Of a DNA stretch of 37,371 nucleotides, positions 15,196-24,810 are shown piece after piece. Origin of the DNA: Candidatus Gastranaerophilales bacterium. Lineage in GTDB: Bacteria; Cyanobacteriota; Vampirovibrionia; Gastranaerophilales; Gastranaerophilaceae. The stretch is taken from assembly GCA_944324175.1 (NCBI GenBank), contig CALUVH010000019.1:1-37371 (forward strand), read 5' to 3'. Under the pieces are notes generated by a model, which was not told where the DNA came from, did not search any database, and saw nothing but the letters and a program-made list of their open reading frames with translations. The position numbers and the translations under genes are program-made. Each line of letters starts with the position of its first letter. Position 1 is the first letter of the stretch.

Positions 15196-15436
15196 TTTCC
15201 TCATGCGCTATCTTGAATTTTACTGTCTTCGGGCGAGCGATTTGCTAAAACTACGTTAGTCGCAAATCTCGCCCTTAGACTCTCGAGTTCGCTCGCTACG
15301 CTCGACTCCACTCTTACGTAAAATCCGCCTCGCGATAAACGGCACCGCTCGCGCCAACACCGAAAACTCAACGTTTCCGTTGATTGTCGCTCGTCTTTCG
15401 CTGCGCTCCTGCCTCTGCTCGGCTTGCGCTAGTTAC
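15196..15436. other. GC-rich intergenic region with hairpins after the VR
   Basis: No convincing gene lies here. The strongest feature is GGGCGAGCGATTTGC (15231-15245) facing GCAAATCTCGCCC (15262-15274), a 13-bp stem with a 2-base bulge and a 16-base loop, 36 bases after the pilin stop codon. Further GC-rich, CGCTCG-repetitive sequence follows to 15430. In characterised DGRs a hairpin just downstream of the VR stimulates retrohoming. Alternatively the hairpin simply terminates the pilin transcript. Confidence 0.5.
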
Positions 15437-15530
15437 TGTAGGTCGGATTTACTAATCCGACAATAAAAAGAACTATAAAATCGCGTTACGCGCAAGCAAA
15501 AAACAATCCCAACACGCAGGTGCCTAATTG
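15437..15530. repeat. 94-bp interspersed repeat, copy B
   Basis: Matches 132-225 at 91 of 94 positions. The terminal hairpin is perfect here: CAGGTGCC-TAATT-GGCACCTG (15517-15537). It lies just past the 3' end of the minus-strand dnaJ-like gene, as copy A lies past another minus-strand gene. Confidence 0.85.
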
Positions 15531-15546
15531 GCACCTGTTTGTTGTG

Positions 15547-16602
15547 CTATGTTATTTCTTGAATTTTTTTATACAATTCAATTTGTTTGTCGCTTAGATT
15601 TTTAGGGATAATAATTTTTATTTTTGCATTGAGATTCCCAAATCCGCCTTCCTTTTTCGGTAATCCGAGGTTTTTGAGTCTGAGTAGTTGTCCGCTTGAA
15701 GTTTTTGGCGGGATTTTTATTCCTATGTTGCCGTGCAAAGTCGATATATCTTTTTTGCATCCAAGTACAGCTTCAGGGGGCGTTATTTCAATATCTTTTG
15801 TAAGGTCTGAGCCTGACACTTCGTATTCTTTGTCTTTTATGTTGATTACGAGGTATAAGTCACCTTTTTGACCTCTTGTGTCTGTTTTCCCTTCACCTCG
15901 TACGCGGACCTTTTGACCTTCTTTAATTTCAGGTGGTAGTTTAACTTTTATTGATTTTTGCTCAGATCTTATGCCTGTACCGCCGCATACGCTGCAGTAG
16001 CCTCCATTAGGCGGACATTGTGTACATCTTTCTATTTCGTTGAATTTAACTGTAATTGGTTTTTGGTCAAATAGGTCTTTTGCCGTGACATTTAATGTTT
16101 TTGTAACGTCAAGATTTTCATTCATAGTCTGGGCTTCGCGTGCAGTGCGTGATGTCCTTTTGCCTGATGTGGCACCAAAATCAAAGCCATTAAAATCTTG
16201 TGTCCTTCTACGAGAGGATTGACCACCCATTTGCGCACCCATCATATCTCCGAATAGCGAACTGAAAAAGTCTGAAAATCCGCCCATGTCGCCGCCAAAG
16301 TTGAAACTTTGATATTGCGCACCTGAACCGCCTCCAAAATTGAACTGCTCAAATCCCGGTGGTGGAGTGTATTCCGCTCCGCCTTGCCAGTTTGCACCCA
16401 GACTGTCATATCTTTGTCGCTTTTGCTTATCTCCAAGCACTTCATAGGCTTCGTTTATATCTTTAAATTTTCCTTCTGCTTCTTTTGTTTTATTTACGTC
16501 GGGGTGGTATTTCCTTGCCAGTTTTCGGTAAGCTGATTTTATTTCCGATTCTGTGGCATCTCTTTTTACACCTAATATTTCATAATAATCTTTATATTGC
16601 AT
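15547..16602 (-). CDS. DnaJ-like Hsp40 co-chaperone with reduced zinc region
   Basis: 351 aa. J-domain at residues 4-67 with the HPD motif (KYHPDVNKT), which stimulates DnaK ATPase. A Gly/Phe-rich stretch follows (about residues 70-165). The zinc region is shortened to [18 protein letters not shown], two or three Cys pairs rather than the four CxxCxGxG repeats of canonical DnaJ. The C-terminal substrate-binding domain is intact ([45 protein letters not shown]). It is therefore intermediate between DnaJ and CbpA. RBS TAGGAGA precedes the ATG. No dnaK or grpE is adjacent. Confidence 0.88.
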   Translation of the reverse strand: MQYKDYYEILGVKRDATESEIKSAYRKLARKYHPDVNKTKEAEGKFKDINEAYEVLGDKQKRQRYDSLGANWQGGAEYTPPPGFEQFNFGGGSGAQYQSFNFGGDMGGFSDFFSSLFGDMMGAQMGGQSSRRRTQDFNGFDFGATSGKRTSRTAREAQTMNENLDVTKTLNVTAKDLFDQKPITVKFNEIERCTQCPPNGGYCSVCGGTGIRSEQKSIKVKLPPEIKEGQKVRVRGEGKTDTRGQKGDLYLVINIKDKEYEVSGSDLTKDIEITPPEAVLGCKKDISTLHGNIGIKIPPKTSSGQLLRLKNLGLPKKEGGFGNLNAKIKIIIPKNLSDKQIELYKKIQEIT

Positions 16603-16764
16603 TTTTTCGTTCTCCTAATATATATATTAATATAAATTTTTGTCATTTTGTGTTTTTTTAATTATTTTTTAACGAGTTAATAAAACTTTATTATTTTTAA
16701 AAAAACTGGCAAATTTTTTTTTTCTCTTGTATTATATAATGCATATTTCAAATTGGAAGACGCA

Positions 16765-17622
16765 ATGCAAGGACTTATTGAAAAAGAATTAAATTCTACG
16801 GATAAAATCCTTAAGCCGGATTTCAACTCTAAAACAGGACGCGAATTATTAGCGTTTTACTTACAAACGAAATTCAAACAGATTTTATCCCATGACAAAA
16901 AATGTAGTACCCCGATTTTTAAGGTGGTAAACCCCGATTTTATCGCGCGATTTTCAAAACGACTGATTAATAATCCGCATAAACGTATGTTGATAGGTAT
17001 TACAGGCGAATCTGCATCCGGTAAATCAACGATTTGTAAGAAAATAAAGGAAGTAATCGGTCAGTATGAAATGCCTGTGTCTGTATTAAGTACCGATAAT
17101 TATTTTAACGACATTTCTGCATTAATTAGTAAATATGGAAGTTTTGACAGTCTGATAGAACATGGTTATGATATTGACTCTCCAAGAAGTTTTCAATTGG
17201 AAACGTTAAAGGCGGATCTTATCGATTTGTCAGAAGGTATTGATATTCAGGCACCGATGTATTTACCTAATGGAACCGGTGTTTCTGTTCCTGCTGCACT
17301 TAATATTTCTTCAGAAAAAGTAGTTGTAGTTGAAGGTATTGCTACAATGTATGAAGATATCAAAGATGTGTTTGATGTGAAAATTTATGTCGAAGCTGAT
17401 AATGAAATTCGAAAAAATAGATTTATGCGTCGCGCTTGTGAGGAACGTAATCAGAATTTGGAAAATGCCATCAAACAGTGGGATTATCTCGAAAAAACCG
17501 GCTCTAAGCATGTTCGCCCTTGTCGTCAGCAGGCTGATTTTGTCTTAAACGGTAATGCAGATTTAAAATATCTTGCTGAAGTGCTTGAATATATTTACAC
17601 TATTACAAATAACTTTATGTAA
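16765..17622 (+). CDS. uridine kinase-like P-loop protein
   Basis: 285 aa. Walker A GITGESASGKST lies at about residues 78-89, followed by STDNYFND, which matches the uridine kinase/phosphoribulokinase family substrate-binding region. Further family features are PMYLPNG, VVVVEGIATM (Walker-B-like) and the lid region FMRRACEERNQ. Family members phosphorylate uridine/cytidine or a related substrate using a nucleoside triphosphate. The N-terminal 75 residues are an extension not seen in standard Udk (about 210 aa). ATG 16765 was chosen over TTG 16753 because GGAAG (16755-16759) lies 5 bases upstream. The substrate is not certain. Confidence 0.75.
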   Translation: MQGLIEKELNSTDKILKPDFNSKTGRELLAFYLQTKFKQILSHDKKCSTPIFKVVNPDFIARFSKRLINNPHKRMLIGITGESASGKSTICKKIKEVIGQYEMPVSVLSTDNYFNDISALISKYGSFDSLIEHGYDIDSPRSFQLETLKADLIDLSEGIDIQAPMYLPNGTGVSVPAALNISSEKVVVVEGIATMYEDIKDVFDVKIYVEADNEIRKNRFMRRACEERNQNLENAIKQWDYLEKTGSKHVRPCRQQADFVLNGNADLKYLAEVLEYIYTITNNFM

Positions 17623-17705
17623 AATAAATTTACGATATTTGATTGTTTTTTGACGTTTTTGCCTTTATTTTCAATATATGGTATTATTATATTATGCTTG
17701 TTGCG

Positions 17706-17730
17706 TTGAAAATTGTGTGAAAATTTTCAA
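17706..17730 (+). promoter_or_regulatory. leader hairpin upstream of the pilus operon
   Basis: TTGAAAATT (17706-17714) and AATTTTCAA (17722-17730) form a 9-bp stem in the gap before the PilP-like gene. It is AT-rich without a T-tract, so more likely a binding site or mRNA-stability element than a terminator. Confidence 0.3.
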
Positions 17731-17804
17731 TTAAATACACTAAAAAGTTGATATCTTTTTTTTTATAATTGATTATAATTAATCCATATAGAAATAGGTG
17801 GCAA

Positions 17805-18488
17805 GTGATTAAAGAAATTTTAGAAAAATTAAAATTGATTGTAGAATCAGAAAAAGATAAAGTCTGGTACAAAAGACGTTATGTTCAGGTGCTGGTCGGG
17901 ATGTTATTGGTATTGTGCGCATCTGTTGGAATTATTATATCAGCACATAAAAACAATGCATCAGTAGAAGAGTTGGATAATGAGCATGCACCGGTTGCTG
18001 TTGCTCCGGAAGAAGGTGCTGGGATAGCCCCTGATGATGTTGAGGTTGTAGCGACTCCTCAAAATACAGATACAATGGTGACTATTTCGATGGTCGATAC
18101 AGGTCGTGCGGATCCTTTTTTACCATCCGCTGATTATGAAGCAATTGCAGCGTTGTCTACTCCGAATGTTAATAGGCTTCCATATTATATGGTACCGCCT
18201 CCTGAGACAACCGGTTATGATCAGGATGCAGTTGACGTTGTTAAAACTAAGGTCTCAGGCATAATGTATGATAGATACAATCCATCAGCAATTTTAAATA
18301 TTGATGATACGGATTATCTTGTAAGAGCCGGTGATACGATTAATAATTATAAGGTACTATCAATTTCACCTTCAACGGTGACAGTTCAATTGGGCGCAAA
18401 TACCTACCGTGCAGGTGTTGGTCAAATGTTCTCGGATGATGATATAAACTATGTCAATGATAGCTTCGGACGAGCTAGACGTAGGTAA
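17805..18488 (+). CDS. PilP/GspC-like type IV pilus inner-membrane protein
   Basis: About 227 aa from GTG 17805. AGGTGG is 3 bases upstream; the alternative TTG 17769 has no RBS. One membrane helix (about residues 29-50, VLVGMLLVLCASVGIIISA) follows a short basic cytoplasmic segment. The periplasmic part contains GRADPFLPS, a hallmark near the start of the PilP/GspC homology region. A C-terminal small beta domain follows (VSGIMYDRYNPSAILNIDDTDYLVRAGDTINNYKVLSISPSTVTVQLG), as in PilP and GspC HR domains, which contact the secretin. It is placed directly before the secretin gene, which supports the role. Confidence 0.75.
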   Translation: MIKEILEKLKLIVESEKDKVWYKRRYVQVLVGMLLVLCASVGIIISAHKNNASVEELDNEHAPVAVAPEEGAGIAPDDVEVVATPQNTDTMVTISMVDTGRADPFLPSADYEAIAALSTPNVNRLPYYMVPPPETTGYDQDAVDVVKTKVSGIMYDRYNPSAILNIDDTDYLVRAGDTINNYKVLSISPSTVTVQLGANTYRAGVGQMFSDDDINYVNDSFGRARRR

Positions 18489-18529
18489 AAAAATATTAAT
18501 AAATAAATAAAATAAGAGCAGGAGCTAAG

Positions 18530-20362
18530 ATGAAAGAAAATATTTTTAACAGAATTATTGCAAGTGTTATGTTGACAGCGTTTTGTTTTTCGCATGGATC
18601 GATATTAACTGCGTTAGCCGCGGATGATATTGGATTGATTCAAGATTATGTGCAACAAAATGCAGTGAGTAGTCAGGCACCTATTATAAGAGGTATGGGA
18701 CCTACTTCGTTAAAATTAAAAGGCGATGTAGCACTTACAAATAAAAGAATTCCTATAAACTTAAGTTTGAGAGATTCTGATGTTAAACAAGTACTTAGAA
18801 TGTTTGCAGATAAGGCTGGTTTGAATATCATATTTTATAGTTCGGTAAGTGGAAAAGTTACGTTAGATTTAGTAGACGTACCACTGAATGATGCTTTTGA
18901 TATGGTATTGGAAACTGCAGGACTTACTTATGCAAAAGAAGGAAATACAATCCTAGTTGCAGCCGCTTCTGATACTGAGTTTACTGCAATGAAGCAAGAG
19001 ATGAATTTGATTCCTGTAAAATATGTCGATGCGGCAGCTATAGCAGAATTTTTGAATAAAAATATCTATAGCCTTAAAAGACCGGGATTTTCAGGTTCTG
19101 AAATTGCGGTCACTAACCCTTCAACAAATGAATTGTTAATTATGGGCTCAAAAAATGATGCTGAAATTGCAAAGAAAATAGTAGAAAAATTTGATAAAAA
19201 ACCTACAATAACAACTTTCACAGTCAAGCATACAACTCCTGCAGAAATGGCGGATATGGTGTGTAATTCGCTTTTGAAGGCAACTGTGGGAACTGAAGGT
19301 GATTCAAGTGATTCTGATACAATAAATACCGGTGATGATAGTGATATTATTGATGAACCGGATGAAGAACCACTTACACTCGGCGGTGGCGTTGTAGCTT
19401 GTACCGTTGCTACTAAAGTAGAAGGTGATAAGTTCTCTTCTGTGCCTTTGCAGAATTTGGCAGTGTCTTATTTCACACAGTTAGGTACAATAAACGTTGT
19501 CGGTGGCTCTGAACAACAAATCGAAATGATAAGAGAATTTATACAACAGTCTGATAAAAAACAACCAATGGCTTATTTGGAGATGTCTATTGTTGAGTTA
19601 ACTGAGGCTGGTAGTAGAGAATTTCAAAACCAATGGTCATTTTGGAGTAAGCATTTTTCTGCAAACTTTACAGGAACTGCTTTCCAGACAAATCCAAATA
19701 ACCCGATATTCTTTAGCGGAAGTCAAAACCCTGAAGATGATAAGATAGGTAAATTCCAAGGGTCAACAACGTTGATGTATGCGATCAGATATTTGATCGA
19801 AAACAGAAAAGGCCGTGTTGTAGCAAACCCTAGAATTCTTATTACAAATGGACAAGAGTCTGTCATTGATTTGACGTCCGATTATGTAAAAACTGTTACT
19901 TCTCAAATTATGACAACTACAGGTTCAGGATCTAGTGGCGTTCAAAGAACTTATGAAATAGGTGATGATAATGGTATTAAAATTACAATAACTCCTTTTA
20001 TCAGTCCTGATGGGTATGTTACTTTGAATATTGAACCTGATTATGCTACAATAGCAAGCTCTGTATACTCAGATGGAGAAGGTGGTAGGGATTTGGCTGC
20101 GACGTTACTTCAAAGAAGAAATCTGACTTTGAAAAATGTTAGAATTAAAGACGGTGAAACTCTGGTAATAGGTGGTATGATTAAAGAAGAAGAAAAGAAA
20201 CAAGTAAATAAAATACCTTTTTTAGGTGATATTCCTGTACTGGGAACCTTCTTTAAAAGTACATCCACTGATAAATCCAAAGAAGAAATGGTTATCATGA
20301 TTACTCCAAAAATAGTCGTTGATACCGAAGATGCACAACAACAAATTGAAGAAACATTATAA
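18530..20362 (+). CDS. pilQ: type IV pilus / type II secretion secretin
   Basis: 610 aa outer-membrane secretin. The signal peptide ends around residue 30 (LTALAADD). An STN/N0-like domain (about residues 70-145: NLSLRDSDVKQVLRMFADKAGLNIIF) and NolW-type N1 domains (about residues 155-310) with an Asp/Gly-rich insert follow. The secretin domain (about residues 345-605) has RVVANPRILITNGQES, GIKITITPFISPDG and the C-terminal VIGGMIKEEEKKQVNKIPFLGDIPVLGTFFKS. It forms the multimeric pore through which the pilus or substrate exits. RBS GGAG (18518-18524 region) precedes the ATG. The gene order with PilB and PilC supports a pilus system, though GspD cannot be excluded. Confidence 0.92.
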   Translation: MKENIFNRIIASVMLTAFCFSHGSILTALAADDIGLIQDYVQQNAVSSQAPIIRGMGPTSLKLKGDVALTNKRIPINLSLRDSDVKQVLRMFADKAGLNIIFYSSVSGKVTLDLVDVPLNDAFDMVLETAGLTYAKEGNTILVAAASDTEFTAMKQEMNLIPVKYVDAAAIAEFLNKNIYSLKRPGFSGSEIAVTNPSTNELLIMGSKNDAEIAKKIVEKFDKKPTITTFTVKHTTPAEMADMVCNSLLKATVGTEGDSSDSDTINTGDDSDIIDEPDEEPLTLGGGVVACTVATKVEGDKFSSVPLQNLAVSYFTQLGTINVVGGSEQQIEMIREFIQQSDKKQPMAYLEMSIVELTEAGSREFQNQWSFWSKHFSANFTGTAFQTNPNNPIFFSGSQNPEDDKIGKFQGSTTLMYAIRYLIENRKGRVVANPRILITNGQESVIDLTSDYVKTVTSQIMTTTGSGSSGVQRTYEIGDDNGIKITITPFISPDGYVTLNIEPDYATIASSVYSDGEGGRDLAATLLQRRNLTLKNVRIKDGETLVIGGMIKEEEKKQVNKIPFLGDIPVLGTFFKSTSTDKSKEEMVIMITPKIVVDTEDAQQQIEETL

Positions 20363-20374
20363 TACTCAAATAAT

Positions 20375-22387
20375 ATGAATGAATTACTAACAAGGTTAAA
20401 AAATAGTGTCAATACTCAGATACTAAATAAGGTTAATCAATCGCTAATGGAACAATTTAGGTTTGTTCCTATTAGCGTAAAGGATAATTTTTTGTTTGTT
20501 GCAATTGATGCTTCTTCTGATAAGTCGCTTATAAATTTAAAATTAAAAGAGTATTTCCCTCAACAAGTAAAATTCATTCAAATTCCGGATAATGATTTGA
20601 CTTATTTGATTTCTGCTGTTACAAATGAAGAAGAGATTATAAGTATTCCTGAGGATGAGGTTCAAAAGCAACAAAAACTAGGTGAAATGCTTATACAAAG
20701 AGGGTATATCACTGATGTGCAGTTGCTTCAGGCTTTGGCAGAGAGTAAACGTCAAAAGGTTCCTATTGGATCTACTCTTTTTAAATTGGGATTTATTTCT
20801 CTTGCTCAGTTAAAAGAAATTTTGCATATACAAACCGGACTGGAGCTTGTAACTCCTGAGTTGCTTGCTAAGCAGGATAAGTTTGTTAATATACTTCCTG
20901 AGGATTTTATTAAAACTAATCAGGTGATACCAATTTCTTCTGATGGAAAGACTCTTATTTTAGGTGTAGTGCAACCTGTAAGACCGGACGTACTGAAAGA
21001 AATAATATATTTAACAGGTCAAAATCCAAAGCAGTTATTAATGACTCATTATGAGTTTGAGGCTTCTTTAAATACTTATTTTAGTAGTCAGAAAAAAGAA
21101 ACTCAAAAGATTATTCAACAAATTGAGCAGGAATCAGCTGAATTTGAGCAAGAAGAGTCCCTATGGCAACAGGTTGATAGTGAATTGCAGGATTCAACTG
21201 GTTCTGTGGCAAAGTTTGTTAATCAGATTATTACAAATGCGATAGATGGTAAAGTTTCTGATATTCACTTGGAGCCTCGTTTACAAGGATATATTGTAAG
21301 ATACAGAAAAGATGGTATGTTGCAAAAGGTGCTTGATATCCCTCCGAAGGTCGAATCTTCTGTAATAGCAAGATTTAAAGTTCTTTCAAGAATGAACATT
21401 GCAGAGCATAGACGCCCTCAGGATGGTACTTTCTCAATTAAGTATAAAAATGGATCATATGATTTTCGTATTAACACGTTGCCCGTTTCAGGTAAAGAAA
21501 AAGTGGTAATTCGTGTTCTAGCTCCTGCTGTAAGTTTGAATGCTGCTGATAGAGAAATTAATCTTGTAGGTGCGTTTGACGATGATATTGCAAAAATTAA
21601 ATCTATGGTAACGAGTCCAAATGGTATAATATTGACGTCCGGTCCTACAGGTTCCGGTAAAACAACAACTTTATATTCAGTATTAAAAAGTTTGAATGAT
21701 GAAACGGTAAATATTACTACGATTGAGGATCCTATAGAAATTAAATTGGAAGGTATTAATCAATCACAAATTAATCCTAAGGCAGGTATAACATTTGCCT
21801 CTTGTATGCGTGCAATATTAAGACAAGACCCTGATATCATATTGGTTGGTGAAATTCGCGACTATGAGACGCTCGAAATTGCTATATCGGCTGCATTAAC
21901 AGGACACTTGGTATTAAGTACTGTTCACACAAATTCAGCAGCTGCAACAGTTACCCGTTTAATTGAAATGGGTGCAAAAGATTATCTGGTTTCATCAACA
22001 TTGACAGGTGTAATTGCTCAGCGTCTTGTAAGAAAATTGTGTAAGGATTGTAAAGAAGAGTATTACCCGACCTATGAGGAAGCAAGTCAAATTTTTACAA
22101 ACGAAGAAGATATTCAAGATTTTATGAAAAATCCTATATATCGTGCAAAAGGTTGTAATAAGTGTGATTTTACCGGATATAGAGGTCGTCTTGGTGTATA
22201 TGAAATTATGCCTATTACAAAAGATATTAAAAAGTTAATAGCACTAGGAGCTCATGATTTGGAAATTGAAGAGGCAGCCGTAAAACACGGTATGAGAACT
22301 CTTCATAATTCTTGTATTAAACACATTTTAAAAGGTGAGACAACGATTAGTGAATTTATAAGAGTTCTAGGTATCGCGAGTGAATAG
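20375..22387 (+). CDS. pilB: PilB/GspE-type assembly ATPase
   Basis: 670 aa cytoplasmic hexameric ATPase that powers pilin polymerisation. An N-terminal MshEN/T2SSE_N region spans about residues 90-240. The nucleotide-binding core has Walker A GPTGSGKTTT (about residue 423), the Asp box (TIEDPIE), Walker B ILVGEIRD, and the His box HLVLSTVHTNSA. A tetracysteine zinc motif (CKDCKEEY ... CNKCDFTGYRGR) follows, typical of PilB/GspE. No Shine-Dalgarno is visible before the ATG; it lies 12 bp after the secretin stop, suggesting coupled translation. A retraction ATPase (PilT) is not in the window. Confidence 0.93.
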   Translation: MNELLTRLKNSVNTQILNKVNQSLMEQFRFVPISVKDNFLFVAIDASSDKSLINLKLKEYFPQQVKFIQIPDNDLTYLISAVTNEEEIISIPEDEVQKQQKLGEMLIQRGYITDVQLLQALAESKRQKVPIGSTLFKLGFISLAQLKEILHIQTGLELVTPELLAKQDKFVNILPEDFIKTNQVIPISSDGKTLILGVVQPVRPDVLKEIIYLTGQNPKQLLMTHYEFEASLNTYFSSQKKETQKIIQQIEQESAEFEQEESLWQQVDSELQDSTGSVAKFVNQIITNAIDGKVSDIHLEPRLQGYIVRYRKDGMLQKVLDIPPKVESSVIARFKVLSRMNIAEHRRPQDGTFSIKYKNGSYDFRINTLPVSGKEKVVIRVLAPAVSLNAADREINLVGAFDDDIAKIKSMVTSPNGIILTSGPTGSGKTTTLYSVLKSLNDETVNITTIEDPIEIKLEGINQSQINPKAGITFASCMRAILRQDPDIILVGEIRDYETLEIAISAALTGHLVLSTVHTNSAAATVTRLIEMGAKDYLVSSTLTGVIAQRLVRKLCKDCKEEYYPTYEEASQIFTNEEDIQDFMKNPIYRAKGCNKCDFTGYRGRLGVYEIMPITKDIKKLIALGAHDLEIEEAAVKHGMRTLHNSCIKHILKGETTISEFIRVLGIASE

Positions 22388-22401
22388 CAGGGGTATGATA
22401 A

Positions 22402-23631
22402 ATGGCAATATTTAGTTATGTAGCATTAAAAAATAACAGAGATGTAGTCAAAGGTAAGGTTGAGGCGGCTGATTTGCGTTCTGCTCGTGAGGCAGTTCGT
22501 CAATTAGGTTTTATGCCTACAAAAGTTACAGAAGAAAAGACTCGTCAAACAGTTGATGAAAAGGCTGTAAGAAAAGAATTTGATGTTGCTAAGATGAAAA
22601 AGTTGGGCTTGGCAGACAAGATTAATTTTACATCAACTTTGCAGATTTTGGCTCAATCAGGTATTTCTATAATTGAGTCTTTGATGTTTATTGAGAATGA
22701 TGCTGCAAAGTTAAAAGTTCGTTTAGTAGCAAAAGAGCTGAGACGCCAAATTATGGCAGGTTCAACTTTTGCAGATACAATAGCTCGCTATCCTCAGCAG
22801 TTTGGACAGATTTATGTTGGTCTTTGCAAAGCCGGTGAAGATTCTGGTGAATTGGAAAAGACATTGGCACGTTTACTTGAACTGCTTACGAAAGAAGAAG
22901 CGGTCAGAGGCAAAGTTATTGGTACATTGATGTATCCTGCGTTTGTTATTTTGCTGGCGATAGTTATTGTATTGGTCATGTTAATGTTCGTATTCCCTGT
23001 ATTCAAAGAGATGTTTGACAATATGGGACGAGAATTGCCTTGGATTACTCAAACGCTTATGGATATTGGTGTGTTTCTAAAGACATATTGGTTTTTTGTT
23101 CCATTGATTATTGGTTCGATAGTTGGGCTTACTACATTTTTGTTCCGTTGGGAACCGAGTAAAAGGAAGATTGATGAATGGGTGTTAAAAATTCCTTTGT
23201 TATCTGATTTAATGCAATTCTCAAATTTTTCAAACTTTATATCAGTTTTGCAGGTTTGTTATGATGCAGGTGTACCTATTATTGAATGCTTGTATTTGTC
23301 TAATTTAACACTGACAAATTTCACGTTAAAGGAAAGAATTGAAGTTGCAACAACTAAAGTACAACAAGGTCAACATCTTTCTGTTGCTTTGCGCACTACT
23401 CGTGTAATGCCAAGAATGATATTATTTATGATAGCTACGGGAGAGCAATCTGGTCGTTTGGGTGAAATGCTTTATCAGGCAACGGTTTTTATAGATAAAA
23501 AGCTTGATACAATTATTGATACAATGACCAAGATGATTGAACCGATAATGCTTTTAGTCATAGGTAGTATTGTATTGGTTTTGGCTTTGGCCTTGTATAT
23601 GCCACTTTTCGCATCTTATATGATGGATTAA
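22402..23631 (+). CDS. pilC: PilC/GspF-type inner-membrane platform protein
   Basis: 409 aa with two GspF domains (about residues 70-195 and 275-400). The family pattern includes ALKNNRDVVKGKVEA at the N-terminus, LQILAQSGISIIESL, FPQQFGQIYVGLCKAGEDSGELE and the C-terminal IEPIMLLVIGSIVLVLALALYMPLF. Three membrane helices (about residues 170-200, 220-245, 375-400) fit. It recruits PilB and forms the base of the pilus. RBS AGGGG is 8 bases before the ATG, 14 bp after pilB. Confidence 0.93.
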   Translation: MAIFSYVALKNNRDVVKGKVEAADLRSAREAVRQLGFMPTKVTEEKTRQTVDEKAVRKEFDVAKMKKLGLADKINFTSTLQILAQSGISIIESLMFIENDAAKLKVRLVAKELRRQIMAGSTFADTIARYPQQFGQIYVGLCKAGEDSGELEKTLARLLELLTKEEAVRGKVIGTLMYPAFVILLAIVIVLVMLMFVFPVFKEMFDNMGRELPWITQTLMDIGVFLKTYWFFVPLIIGSIVGLTTFLFRWEPSKRKIDEWVLKIPLLSDLMQFSNFSNFISVLQVCYDAGVPIIECLYLSNLTLTNFTLKERIEVATTKVQQGQHLSVALRTTRVMPRMILFMIATGEQSGRLGEMLYQATVFIDKKLDTIIDTMTKMIEPIMLLVIGSIVLVLALALYMPLFASYMMD

Positions 23632-23649
23632 ATAAAAAAGGAAAGGCTT

Positions 23650-24480
23650 ATGTCAGAAAAAAAGAATATAGTAATTACTGGGGCAACGTCCGGAATTGGT
23701 CGAGCTTTGTGTGTCGAGTTTTCGAAAGAGCATACGGTCTATGCGGGATATCGTAATGAAAAACTTGTTGAGGATTTAAAATCTATTTCGCATAATGTAA
23801 TCCCTTTTTACATAGATTTGAAACTTCCAGACAGTATTGCTTTTGCAGCAAATTTTATAAAGGTTAAAGCCGGTCATGTTGATACATTGATTAATGTTGC
23901 TGGGTGTGTGGTTGCAGGTGCAATCGAAAATATTGATATAAAACGAATTCGTGAACAATTTGAAGTAAATACGTTCGGACATCTTGATTTTACACAAAGA
24001 TTATTACCATTGTTAGATGATTCAAAGATTATAAATATAAGTTCCAAAGCCAGCTATGGAATTTTCCCTTTTGTATCGCCTTATTGTGCATCCAAAAGAG
24101 CCTTGGATATAATGTTCAATTCTATGTTACTTGAGACTCATAAAAATATTTCAATATCATCAGTTAAACCTGGTGTTATTGCGACTCCTCTTTGGGGTAA
24201 ATCTATTGATGAAAATGAAGAGTCTATAAAAAATACTCATGGTTTTGATAAAGAAATAGATTATATTTTAGAAAGTGCAAGGAAAAATGAAACTTACGGA
24301 CTTGATACTATGGAAGTCGTTAAATTGATTTTAGCAATAGATAAAGATCCGCACCCTAAATCTTCTTATACAGTGGGAAAAGATGCAAAACTTGCTCAGT
24401 GGATTTCTAAACTCCCTCAAGAATGGCTTAACAAATTGATAAAATATGGTATGCGAGCAAGGTTAAAGTATAGTAAATAA
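23650..24480 (+). CDS. short-chain dehydrogenase/reductase (SDR)
   Basis: 276 aa, classical SDR. Nucleotide-binding TGATSGIG is at about residues 10-17. The catalytic set is the Asn of the NVAG motif region (LINVAG), Ser in INISSKA, and YxxxK in PYCASKRALD. The Rossmann fold is intact and the length is normal. NAD(P) preference and substrate cannot be read from the sequence. RBS AAGGAAAGG is 5 bases upstream. It follows pilC by 18 bp and may ride on the pilus transcript without sharing its function. Confidence 0.88.
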   Translation: MSEKKNIVITGATSGIGRALCVEFSKEHTVYAGYRNEKLVEDLKSISHNVIPFYIDLKLPDSIAFAANFIKVKAGHVDTLINVAGCVVAGAIENIDIKRIREQFEVNTFGHLDFTQRLLPLLDDSKIINISSKASYGIFPFVSPYCASKRALDIMFNSMLLETHKNISISSVKPGVIATPLWGKSIDENEESIKNTHGFDKEIDYILESARKNETYGLDTMEVVKLILAIDKDPHPKSSYTVGKDAKLAQWISKLPQEWLNKLIKYGMRARLKYSK

Positions 24481-24611
24481 TAACGCTAAAATTCGTAATT
24501 TTAAAAATGATATAACCGTTGTGCTGTTTTCGTGTGGGTGAAATATTTAGTGCTTCTGTTTTTTTTTAATTATTAAAAAAAAATTAATTTTTACTAAAAT
24601 GTTTATATTAT

Positions 24612-24784
24612 AGCGAATAATATACTTGGTGGTATTCACCTCCTGTAAGGCTTTTCCTAGATGATTTAGTCGTTTCGGGATTAAGCTAAAGTCGTGGTAT
24701 AGTTAATAGCATATAGCTTACCGCTTTGCTATTTTGTTATTACTGCTTTTGAAAGCAAGCTTATTTGATGAGCTTGTGTTTTTT
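24612..24784 (+). ncRNA. structured leader or small RNA ending in a terminator
   Basis: Gap 24481-24810 holds no gene but a series of hairpins: GGTG-GTATT-CACC (24628-24640), AGG-CTTTT-CCT, a long GTGGTA...TACCGC stem with an inner AGTTA/TAGCT pairing (about 24692-24724), and a final terminator (24756-24784). The bases CACCTCCT (24637-24644) equal the anti-Shine-Dalgarno of 16S rRNA. The RNA could be a free small RNA or an attenuating 5' leader of the gene at 24811. It matches no riboswitch or RNA family I can name. A -10-like TATTAT occurs near 24605; its -35 box is unclear. Confidence 0.5.
24756..24784 (+). terminator. intrinsic terminator 27 bp before a start codon
   Basis: CAAGCT (24756-24761), a 9-base loop, AGCTTG (24771-24776), then TGTTTTTT. 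Its closeness to the ATG at 24811 suggests attenuation. Confidence 0.75.
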
Positions 24785-24810
24785 ATTATGCAGTGGAAAG
24801 GAATTTTATT

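Noticed and set aside
15196-15436. DGR template repeat in the GC-rich region after the pilin
   Set aside because: No stretch here matches 15046-15186 or is rich in AAC-type codons; it holds hairpins and CGCTCG repeats instead.
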